Shown: positions 1 through 6,700 of the stretch, piece by piece | Layout of the letters: each line of letters opens with the position of its first letter | How positions within the stretch are numbered: the first letter of the stretch is position 1 | Origin: Myroides sp. JBRI-B21084 | GTDB taxonomy: Bacteria > Bacteroidota > Bacteroidia > Flavobacteriales > Flavobacteriaceae | Direction: 5' to 3' | Assembly (NCBI RefSeq): GCF_030545015.1 | Contig: NZ_CP120653.1 | Coordinates: 1,364,001 to 1,428,000 of the forward strand | DNA: 64,000 nt | Made by a program: the position numbers and the translations under genes | Notes under the pieces: generated by a model | The model's database searches: none | What the model was told of the DNA's origin: nothing | The model's input: the letters and a program-made list of their open reading frames with translations, nothing else

Positions 1-1434
1 ATTGTAGCCAATAAAAATCAGAGTGCTTGTAAAGAATGCTTTGCCGAAATCTGGAGGGAAAATTTTTGTCAAGAGTAACGCAAGGAATAATCCATAAAGG
101 CCAAAAATAGCTCCTGATGCACCAACGCTTACTGTTGCATCATACCACCATAAACTTGCACAACTTGCTAATATTCCCATCAACAAATAGACTGTCAAAT
201 ATTTTGTTCTGCCAAGCAAAGGCTCAAGGAAAATACCAACAAATAAAAGTCCATACATATTTGCTATGAGGTGTATTAGTCCACCATGTAGAAATGTGCT
301 TGTTAATAGTCGCCACCATTCTCCATTTGTTGTTGAAGGTCTAAAGTTAGCACCCCAAGCAAGTAAGTCTTGTCCCTTGAATGAAAAAAAACCAAGACCT
401 GTAAACACCATAATCATAAAAATTAGAATGTTTAGATAAATTATGATTGGTGTTATAAAATATCCTTCATTTGGTTTTAAGAAGTCTATAAATTCCTTTA
501 CTTCGTTGTCATTCGAAGGTTTTCCACTTTCAAATCGGTTAAGTTCACTCTCATCAAGTTTCGGAATAAGCAACATTATTAACCAAATGCCGCCTGTAAT
601 TCCGAATGATCCAAATATCCAAGCAAAAGTATTTCCATTCCTATTTTCAAATGGTTCATTTACTGCAAGGAAAACAGAAGTATTATTTGAATTGTATTTT
701 GGACTTTTTTTAACTGCTTCTTTAAAACCATCACCATCGCCTGTGTTTCCTACTCTGTCAAGATAGACAAACTTATTAACATCTTTATTGTCAAAGTCCT
801 TTTGACTTTCGTTTGCAAATGCTTGATATTTTTCTTCTTTTTCTTTGTATTCAAGTCTATTGCTAATTTGCTCGGAATATTCAACACCTAACCAAGCTAA
901 GCAGTTTGAATTTGTAGTATCGGCTTCACTTCCAAGTATTGGCAAAACGACATAAAGGTGCATGTTGAAATTCTCATTATGTTTTCCACTGACGTCAAAA
1001 GATGAATGAACACCAATGTTTGTTTTGTCGATGTAGAAACTTTTAACCGTGTAGTATTTAGTCTGTTCTCCTTTGTCAATTTCGTTTATTGTTTCAAGCT
1101 TTGTCAATGTTCCTGATGCTTTTTCGATGTATCCTTGTGCAACGATTGTTGGAATAGCCATTGCCAATGCAGCAATGAACTGATATAAAAAAGGCAAGTT
1201 ACCATTACCACTTGTTAACTTTAATAGTTTAATTCTTGGTCTAAGCCAAAGTAAGACAGGTATCCAAGGCAGTCCAAATGGCAACCAAAAATTCACAATG
1301 TCTTCTTTAATTGAAAACGTATTTGTCTTAATGAAAAGTAGCCAATTTAAAAAAGAGTAAAGCACAATAAATGAAATTGTCATTACTAAAAATGGCAAGT
1401 AAATAAGTCTAAGTTTCTTTGTAATTGTCTGCAT
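1..1434 (-). CDS. Rhomboid family intramembrane serine protease (3' end beyond window)
   Basis: The - strand is open from an ATG at 1434 to the window edge (478 codons), with no stop inside the window. The C-terminal part has rhomboid hallmarks: an HGGLIHLIAN segment in an early core helix and a GASGAIFG segment with the catalytic Ser, among several hydrophobic helices. The first ~330 residues hold two N-terminal membrane segments, a long soluble region (roughly residues 80-260) and another helix, so this is a long rhomboid with a lumenal insert. The catalytic His helix lies beyond the edge. It would cleave transmembrane substrates in the inner membrane. It sits in the cassette-array orientation next to attC 1, so it may itself be a cassette gene. 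Family call is firm; substrate unknown. Confidence 0.85.
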   Translation of the reverse strand, partial: MQTITKKLRLIYLPFLVMTISFIVLYSFLNWLLFIKTNTFSIKEDIVNFWLPFGLPWIPVLLWLRPRIKLLKLTSGNGNLPFLYQFIAALAMAIPTIVAQGYIEKASGTLTKLETINEIDKGEQTKYYTVKSFYIDKTNIGVHSSFDVSGKHNENFNMHLYVVLPILGSEADTTNSNCLAWLGVEYSEQISNRLEYKEKEEKYQAFANESQKDFDNKDVNKFVYLDRVGNTGDGDGFKEAVKKSPKYNSNNTSVFLAVNEPFENRNGNTFAWIFGSFGITGGIWLIMLLIPKLDESELNRFESGKPSNDNEVKEFIDFLKPNEGYFITPIIIYLNILIFMIMVFTGLGFFSFKGQDLLAWGANFRPSTTNGEWWRLLTSTFLHGGLIHLIANMYGLLFVGIFLEPLLGRTKYLTVYLLMGILASCASLWWYDATVSVGASGAIFGLYGLFLALLLTKIFPPDFGKAFFTSTLIFIGYN

Positions 1435-1466
1435 ATTTTGTGTATGAGTCGTTTATTATAATGGCT

Positions 1467-1597
1467 GGTAATGGGTCGGCGGCTTTGAGTTCGGACGGGT
1501 TTTGGAGCAAAAAAGCCAATTTTATTACTAGAGTTCAATTGAAAAACTGTCGTTGAGTTTTGCACTTCAGCCCGCCTGACGCAAAACCCTTGTTAGC
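1467..1597 (-). repeat. attC 1
   Basis: The outer stem pairs GGCTTTGAGTTCGGACGGG with CCCGCCTGACGCAAAACCC. The right core is GTTAGC. The left core reads TAAT instead of TAAC, so the crossover triplet on the array strand is ATT rather than GTT. Confidence 0.75.
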
Positions 1598-1606
1598 AGC
1601 CGGCAT

Positions 1607-2313
1607 TTATATGTAATGTTGTTTCAAGATTGTTTTATATTCTGTCGGATTATGTAACCAAGGAATGTGTCCACAGTTTTTTATTGTCCATACCTTTGCT
1701 GTTGGGTAACGATTTATTACAAAGTCTTTTTATAAGCATTATCCCTTCCTAAAATTCCTAAAAGATTGTTCATTCCCATTTTTGACCATTGCCAAGTTGT
1801 ACATTTAGATTTATTGAGTTGCATTACTTCTTTTTCTGTTTGTTTCCACTCAATATTTGTACCTGAACCTGGACAACATAAAAACAAACTCAATAAATTT
1901 TCTGAATGTTTGTTGGCATAAATTTGTGCATAAAGACCACCCCAAGAATGTCCCCATAAATGAAATTTTGTAATTCCATAAAACTTTGCTACACTATCTA
2001 TATCACTTAAATAAGCATTCATTGAATAATCATTGCTTGGACAGGGTGATTTTTTAGTTCCTCTTTGGTGAAAAGTAATAACTTGAAAACTATCTTTCAA
2101 AATCTCTAATACTTCCATTAAATCACTTGGAAATCCGGGTCCACCGTGAAGTAAAATAATGGTTTCCTTATTGGCATTTGGATAAATTGTTGAGTAAAGT
2201 TTGCCACCATTATTGTCAATTAAATTTGTCATTGCTTGTTTTTTTAGTTCGTTTGTTTGTGCAATTACATTCAAATTGCTGAATGCTAATAGCAGAAAAA
2301 ATAATTGCTTCAT
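1607..2313 (-). pseudogene. Alpha/beta hydrolase (proline iminopeptidase-like), broken by frameshift/internal deletion
   Basis: The intact part (1717-2313, 198 residues) has a secretion signal, then HGGPG (oxyanion hole, ~residue 56) and GHSWGG (nucleophile Ser, ~residue 122) typical of the proline iminopeptidase/alpha-beta hydrolase family. The frame stops after GRDNAYKKTL. Directly downstream, another frame continues with DFVINRYPTAKVW and NCGHIPW, which is the C-terminal catalytic His region, ending at 1607. The stretch that should hold the catalytic Asp is missing, so the gene has lost sequence as well as frame. It shares its cassette with the upstream Crp/Fnr remnant. The product is very likely inactive. 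Confidence 0.8.
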
Positions 2314-2393
2314 TTTTTAAACTGATTATGTTTATTAATGAGGCAAATTTGAAACTAAAAAAATGAGCAACTGTTAACATTTGATAAAATCAT

Positions 2394-2972
2394 TCATTTC
2401 TTACTTAATTCATTTCTTAATCGACTAAATGATACATTGGTAATCCCTAAATAAGACGAAATAATATTATGCGGAACTAAATTTTCAAGGTTTGAAAATT
2501 GTTTTCTTAAAGAAAGTAGTCGTTCTTTTGCATTGTAGGAACGAAAAACAACTTCATTAAAATAAGTTTGTGCAAGTTCTTTCTCTAAAATTTGTTGTCC
2601 AAACTCGTGAAATTCTTTGTTGTTGTATCTTAAATTGTCTTATTCATTTACAGGAATTTCTACAATTACTGTGTCTGTTAAAGTTTGCAAGCTAAAAATA
2701 TTTTTCCCTTTATTAGTTCTCGCAAAGTGTGGTGTAATTACTGATTTTGGCATATAAAAACCTGTTGTTACAATTTCGCCTTTGTCAGAAATATTGTATC
2801 TATGTAAAACGCCTGAAATTAATAAATATTCAAGTTCGTTTTTCTTTCCCTCTGCAAAAATCTCTTTGGATTTTGAATATTCTTTAAGACTTGCTTTGTC
2901 CTTAAATAATTGTCTTGAAAATGTAGAGGTTATTCCAAAGTCGTTTAATATGTTGTCTAAAATTTCAGCCAT
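2394..2972 (-). pseudogene. Crp/Fnr-family regulator interrupted by an in-frame stop
   Basis: Residues 1-110 (2640-2972) form a cyclic-nucleotide-binding-like beta domain (SKEIFAEGKKNELEYLLISGVL). A TAA follows at ...EIPVNE. After it the SAME frame continues with DNLRYNNKEFHEFGQQILEK and a helix-turn-helix-like end (HNIISSYLGITNVSFSRLRNELSKK), stopping at 2394. A single nonsense change is enough to explain this. Crp/Fnr proteins of this Bacteroidota type often sit beside the gene they regulate, here the hydrolase, which is also broken. The truncated product would have no DNA-binding domain. Confidence 0.75.
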
Positions 2973-3004
2973 TTGTTTGTCTATTGGGTCGTCTTTGCCT
3001 TGCC

Positions 3005-3134
3005 GCTAACGGTTTTCGGCTTGGCGATGTGGCGGATTTTTAGCACAAACGTTCAATAGAATTACTGCTGTTGAACCTTGCACAAGTGTTTCATAGTAGC
3101 ACTTCAGCAGCCATATTGCCAAACCGATGTTAGC
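3005..3134 (-). repeat. attC 2
   Basis: The left arm GCTAAC plus GGCTTGGCGATGTGGCGG pairs with the right arm CAGCCATATTGCCAAACC plus GTTAGC. This is the commonest attC family in the window (family A). Confidence 0.85.
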
Positions 3135-3150
3135 TGTTCGGGCATTTTTA

Positions 3151-3807
3151 TTAAGGGTATTCAAATCCAAATTCATAATATATTAGTTTGTCTTTACAGA
3201 AAGTATATGTCGCATAATAAACAGGCATATTGTTATTTTCTAAAATTTTAGTTTTAGTGTCTTTGGGGTTTTCAAATCTGTAATAAAGTTCAATACAGTT
3301 TTCGGTGCTGTCTACTACGGCATAGCAATTACCAAGTTTTTCAACAAGTTGTTTCTTTGTCAGTCCAAGTTTAATACCTTTTTCAGTTTGAAAATTCTCA
3401 ACCTTAAGTTGTTTGTAACCGTGGTCAGCTTTGTCGGAATATGAAACGCTAAAAACCGAAAATTGATTTTTTCCGTCACCTGGATGTTGTGTCAATGTTA
3501 GTGTTTCTGAGTCCAATAGTGAATAAAAATGATATTGTTCTTTTTCGTCAATTTTGTTGTCTGTCCCAATAACATTGTCAGCACTTTTTGAATTTCTCAA
3601 TGTTATTCCGTTTAGTGAAGTGTCGGGCTCGGAAAAATCGCAATTATTTTTATTGAGTTTTTGAATTGCTTCGCCTAATAATCTTTCGTGTTTGTCGGGT
3701 TCAGGTACAAGTTCAAGTCTTTCATTTTTATCAACAGGTTTTGTCTGCGAATTATTGCAGTTTGTCAGAAGTGTAGAAATTAATAAAAGTGTTAAAATAT
3801 TTCTCAT
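3151..3807 (-). CDS. Predicted lipoprotein, unknown function
   Basis: I chose the ATG at 3807 because it opens a lipoprotein signal (MRNILTLLLISTLLTNC, lipobox LTNC). The open frame itself continues upstream into the 158-bp repeat, which I regard as accidental. The mature ~200-residue protein is hydrophilic and contains GIKLGLTKKQLVEKLGNCY, which resembles a small SmpA/BamE-like motif, but the similarity is too weak to name a family. It is alone in its cassette: the start motif GTTAGCTGT recurs at the 3' attC. Probably anchored in the outer membrane or the periplasmic face. Confidence 0.7.
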   Translation of the reverse strand: MRNILTLLLISTLLTNCNNSQTKPVDKNERLELVPEPDKHERLLGEAIQKLNKNNCDFSEPDTSLNGITLRNSKSADNVIGTDNKIDEKEQYHFYSLLDSETLTLTQHPGDGKNQFSVFSVSYSDKADHGYKQLKVENFQTEKGIKLGLTKKQLVEKLGNCYAVVDSTENCIELYYRFENPKDTKTKILENNNMPVYYATYTFCKDKLIYYEFGFEYP

Positions 3808-3846
3808 ACTTGTCATTTGGGTGGTGTCTGTTTGCCTGACAGCTAA

Positions 3847-4004
3847 CGGGGCGGCGGCTTTGCGAAGTTCTTTTTCCGAGCAAGCTCGGAGAAAGGATTT
3901 AGCAAAATCGCATGATGTGCGAAGTTCGCGAAGCGACAAGCGCATCGTGCGGTGTAGGCGCCGCCCCGATGTGGCGAAAGGAGCGTAAGCGGATTTCGCC
4001 ACAT
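3847..4004 (-). mobile_element. 158-bp gene-less mini-cassette, copy 1
   Basis: GC-rich 158-bp repeat lying exactly between AA and C of the attC core. Internal plan on the + strand: GGGGCGGCG arm, CCGAGC-AA-GCTCGG hairpin, CGCCGCCCC arm, then GATGTGGCGAAA and its complement TTTCGCCACATC around a 14-nt spacer. Apex loop is AA. Confidence 0.8.
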
Positions 4005-4130
4005 CGTTCCGCGGCTTGGCGCAGTAGCGGCTAATTTACAAAAAAAGTTCTTATGAAAACTGCGAGTTGAAAATCCAGCGGATTTTCAACCGAAGTAGAG
4101 TAGAAGCTATTGCGCCAAACCGCTGTTAGC
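4005..4130 (-). repeat. attC 3
   Basis: GCGGCTTGGCGCAGTAGCGG pairs with AGCTATTGCGCCAAACCGC. The right core is GTTAGC. The left core position is occupied by mini-cassette copy 1. Confidence 0.8.
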
Positions 4131-4224
4131 AGTAGTTTTTATATATCTGTATTTGTGTCCAAAAATATTACTCAATCCTTTTCTAAATGATTTATCGAAA
4201 ATTCTTCTTTTTATTTTTCCGTTC

Positions 4225-4551
4225 TTATATAATGAAAATTTCATCATTTCTAATTTTAAATACATTATTAGCTATTGATCCAGGTGTTAACTTAGGATTT
4301 AGCTTAATCGCATTTTCATATAATTCTTTTTCAGCTAAGAAAATATAATTATCAATTATTTCATATTTACCAGATGTTTCAAAATATAAATCATACTCAT
4401 TTATTAGTTTGTATGTACCATCATCAAATAAAATCAAGCTTTCATACAATAATCCACGAACAACCATTTTATATTCGGCTTTTATTTCTTGCGAATAAGT
4501 AGATAATGTAAAAAGTACAAATGTTATTAAATAAATAAATTTCTTTTGCAT
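4225..4551 (-). CDS. Small secreted protein, unknown
   Basis: 108 residues with a signal peptide (MQKKFIYLITFVLFTLSTYSQ) and a mature part rich in beta-strand-like segments (YKLINEYDLYFETSGKYEIIDNYIFL), suggesting a small lipocalin-like or open beta structure. No family recognised. Sole gene of its cassette: GTTAGCAGTA is shared by the attC core upstream (4571) and the one downstream (4125). Likely periplasmic. Confidence 0.65.
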   Translation of the reverse strand: MQKKFIYLITFVLFTLSTYSQEIKAEYKMVVRGLLYESLILFDDGTYKLINEYDLYFETSGKYEIIDNYIFLAEKELYENAIKLNPKLTPGSIANNVFKIRNDEIFII

Positions 4552-4570
4552 CTAGATAGGTAAAATTACT

Positions 4571-4766
4571 GCTAACGAGAAACGGCTTGGTGCTGTGCGG
4601 GCAACTTTGACGAGATTTTCAAAGGAAAACCGAACAAAGCAAAAAACCATTTTCTTTTAGCTAAACTACAAAAATTTCGCAAAAAAAATGGTTTTTTTTG
4701 CGAATTTTCGAGACTGAATTTTCCTAGACAGACTTCAACCCCGCATTGCACCAAACCGATGTTATC
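4571..4766 (-). repeat. attC 4 (long type)
   Basis: About 195 bp. ACGGCTTGGTGCTGTGCGGG pairs with CCCGCATTGCACCAAACCG. Left core GCTAAC, right core GTTATC. A variant of the long family B, with a T/A-rich centre. Confidence 0.8.
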
Positions 4767-5241
4767 TGTAGCCGTAGTTTTCAAGTTTGTTTTATTTAAC
4801 ACTTTATTTTCAAGAACAAATTCGTGGTTTTTTCAGTTAAGCACCATTTTTATCGCTAAAATTCAAAAATTTTTTCGAGACGAATTATTCCGCCAATTTT
4901 TCGACTCAATTTTTTTCAGTTTCGTTATTTTCTCCGCTTCTATTTTTCAAAACGTTCATTTTCAGAAAAGTTTTGTGTTAAACAACAGATTTTTTCTGAC
5001 ATTTTTTTGGAAAATCAAAGCGTTGGAATTGGAGCTGGAAATATCGTTATTTGGAATCGTGTTTGGCGATTTTCATTCAGTTTTTCAAGTCAAATTCGTT
5101 CAGTTTTATTCAGTCCGATAGAAAATGAATTCAAACCTTGTTTTCAACGCTGTTTGGTTTGGATTCAGTTTCTTTTACGATTCAAAAATGTTCAATTTCA
5201 GTTCGTCAAATTGTGCGGAAAAATGGTCAAATACGGTTACA
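4767..5241. other. Cassette without a credible gene
   Basis: This ~475-bp cassette body is bounded by matching cores (GTTATCTGTAGCCG at 4761; the complement of CGGTTACAGATAACG at 5247). The - strand has many stops. The + strand is open for 120 codons, but the translation is a phenylalanine-rich string produced by T-runs, with no domain. I see no RNA gene I can name. It may be a remnant, a non-coding RNA or a regulatory cassette. Confidence 0.6.
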
Positions 5242-5374
5242 GATAACGTCCTCAGGCTTTGTGTCTGTTGCGTAAAAATAAACTAAAACTTTAAATTAAA
5301 CACTAAAAATAAAAGATTATGACTGAACATTTAGAAAACACCGAGCCAAGCAATAGCACAAAACCTGTGTTAAC
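5242..5374 (-). repeat. attC 5 (overlaps the start of the + strand gene)
   Basis: GATAAC ... GGCTTTGTG pairs with CACAAAACC ... GTGTTAAC. The right half lies inside the coding sequence that starts at 5319. The core GTTAACCACA recurs at 5784, confirming the cassette limits. Confidence 0.7.
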
Positions 5375-5771
5375 CACAGTGTTTTTAGCACCTTATTTGC
5401 CTTATGGTTTAAAAGGAAATTATTTACTATCCGATGTAGTTCCTGAAACAAAACATGAGTTAAGAGATAAGTTATTAACTACTGATAATTTTGATTTTTT
5501 CTTAAAATATGCTAAACCAATTTTAAGACCAATACAGGAAGTTGAGCAATATTTTGAAAGATTATACGGAAGTTTAGAGCATCAAGACGTTACAGATTAT
5601 TTTGATGCTGATTTTTTAGAAAGCCACGATAATATTGAAATTGAGGAAATACAATTATTAGAAGCTGAACAATTACCATACGGAACTTTAAAAGTTTTAC
5701 TTAAACACCATTTTGATGTTTTTGATTTAATCTCAAAAGGTTTAGCTATTTCTATACACGATGTTGAGTAA
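5319..5771 (+). CDS. Conserved hypothetical protein, reverse-oriented cassette gene
   Basis: 150 residues, no signal peptide or membrane segment. It contains FLAPYLPYGLKGNYLL near the N-terminus, a motif I associate with unnamed Bacteroidota mobile-element or phage proteins, followed by an acidic C-terminal half. There is no alternative Met, so the start at 5319 is required. That places about the first 19 codons within attC 5 of its own cassette. A/T-rich DNA precedes the start, as is usual in this phylum. It is one of three + strand genes and must have its own promoter. Function unknown. Confidence 0.65.
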   Translation: MTEHLENTEPSNSTKPVLTTVFLAPYLPYGLKGNYLLSDVVPETKHELRDKLLTTDNFDFFLKYAKPILRPIQEVEQYFERLYGSLEHQDVTDYFDADFLESHDNIEIEEIQLLEAEQLPYGTLKVLLKHHFDVFDLISKGLAISIHDVE

Positions 5772-5778
5772 CATTGTG

Positions 5779-5970
5779 GTTAACGAAAAAGTATTGGCTG
5801 AAGTGCGGGCTAAATTGGACTGAAAAGTTCAATTTCGACCAAACAAAGCCGATATTTTTTCGGTGAGACTAAATTAGTTAAAAAAGTTGAACTGAAAAAT
5901 AGCGGCGACTAAAAATGTAGAGTAGGACAACCAAGACTTTCACCCCGCATTTCGCCAATATCCTGTTATC
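5779..5970 (-). repeat. attC 6 (long family B)
   Basis: Left TTAAC then AGTATTGGCTGAAGTGCGGG, right CCCCGCATTTCGCCAATA then GTTATC. The central part carries a further foldback (GCCGATATTTTTTCGG...). Confidence 0.85.
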
Positions 5971-6520
5971 TGTAGGCGTGTTTTTCGATTCTTTCAATTT
6001 GTTTTAAATGTCTGAAAGTGTGATTATTCAAGAATCTAAAAGTATCACCAAGTCTTAACTTAATTAAATTTGAGATTGATATTTTAGTTTTTGTCTTTGT
6101 CAGATTTACATTTTTCGCTTTTTTCAGTAATTCAATAAATTTAGTTTGTTGAGAAACAAAAGTTTCAATCGTTTCCTTATTCAAAGTTGAGTTAATAGGA
6201 TTTTTGTCATTTGCAGTCTTCATCTTATTCATTTTCTCTTTCGGCAACATACTTTTTGCAAAATAATTTCCTAAAATTCCGCTTTTAAATTCATTTTCTG
6301 CAACAAATTTTGAATTATTTATTGTTTTTTCAATTTCGGGTAAGTAAAAATTTCCGTAAAGATTTAAATGTTCAAGACATTCAAAAATACTCCAAGATTC
6401 AGAATTTTCTTTCCAATTTAGTTCAGATTCAGTTTTAGAAAATAATTTTTCGACAGTTGCGATATGAGAGTTTGTTTCTTCAATAATTTCGTCAAGTAAT
6501 TTATTTGCATTCATTTGCAT
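5966..6520 (-). CDS. DinB-fold superfamily protein
   Basis: 184 residues. It resembles the DinB/YfiT four-helix metal-binding fold: WSIFECLEHLN in an early helix supplies one His, and NNHTFRHLKQIERI near the C-terminus supplies the pair typical of this superfamily. Members are often thiol-dependent S-transferases or unassigned stress proteins. Cytoplasmic. Its stop codon TAA is the TAA inside the attC core (5966-5968), so the last residues (HAYR) abut the recombination site. Starts at 6520 or 6514 are both possible. Confidence 0.75.
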   Translation of the reverse strand: MQMNANKLLDEIIEETNSHIATVEKLFSKTESELNWKENSESWSIFECLEHLNLYGNFYLPEIEKTINNSKFVAENEFKSGILGNYFAKSMLPKEKMNKMKTANDKNPINSTLNKETIETFVSQQTKFIELLKKAKNVNLTKTKTKISISNLIKLRLGDTFRFLNNHTFRHLKQIERIEKHAYR

Positions 6521-6554
6521 TCAATTATTTACGCAGAGTTTTGAGACGCTTACA

Positions 6555-6686
6555 GATAACGGTTTACGTATTGGCGATGGTGGGGCATTTGAAAGACGTC
6601 AGCCCAATATTTGCAGAAATGCCCAATAGAATTACAAGTGTTGAGTTTACAACTGTCAGCCCCACTATTGCCAATACGATGTTATA
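6555..6686 (-). repeat. attC 7
   Basis: GTATTGGCGATGGTGGGGC pairs with GCCCCACTATTGCCAATAC. Cores GATAAC and GTTATA. Confidence 0.85.
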
Positions 6687-6700
6687 GCCAGTGCTTTCTG

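Noticed and set aside
443..766. + strand reading frame of 107 codons at the left end
   Set aside because: It is the antisense shadow of the rhomboid gene, whose - strand frame is open to the window edge.
3847..4002. A conserved ~53-residue protein (VAKSAYAPFATSGRR...) encoded on the - strand in each 158-bp repeat
   Set aside because: All three - frames and one + frame are open through the GC-rich repeat, the frame joins different downstream genes by chance, and changes between copies do not respect any frame. It is a by-product of the palindromic DNA.
3847..4004. Promoter inside the mini-cassette driving the next gene
   Set aside because: On the array strand I find no TTTG-N19-TAnnTTTG match; TAAATCC is the nearest and lacks the TTTG part.
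4759..5246. Two + strand phenylalanine-rich frames in the gene-less cassette
   Set aside because: Composition reflects T-runs, the first begins inside an attC core, and neither shows domain-like features.
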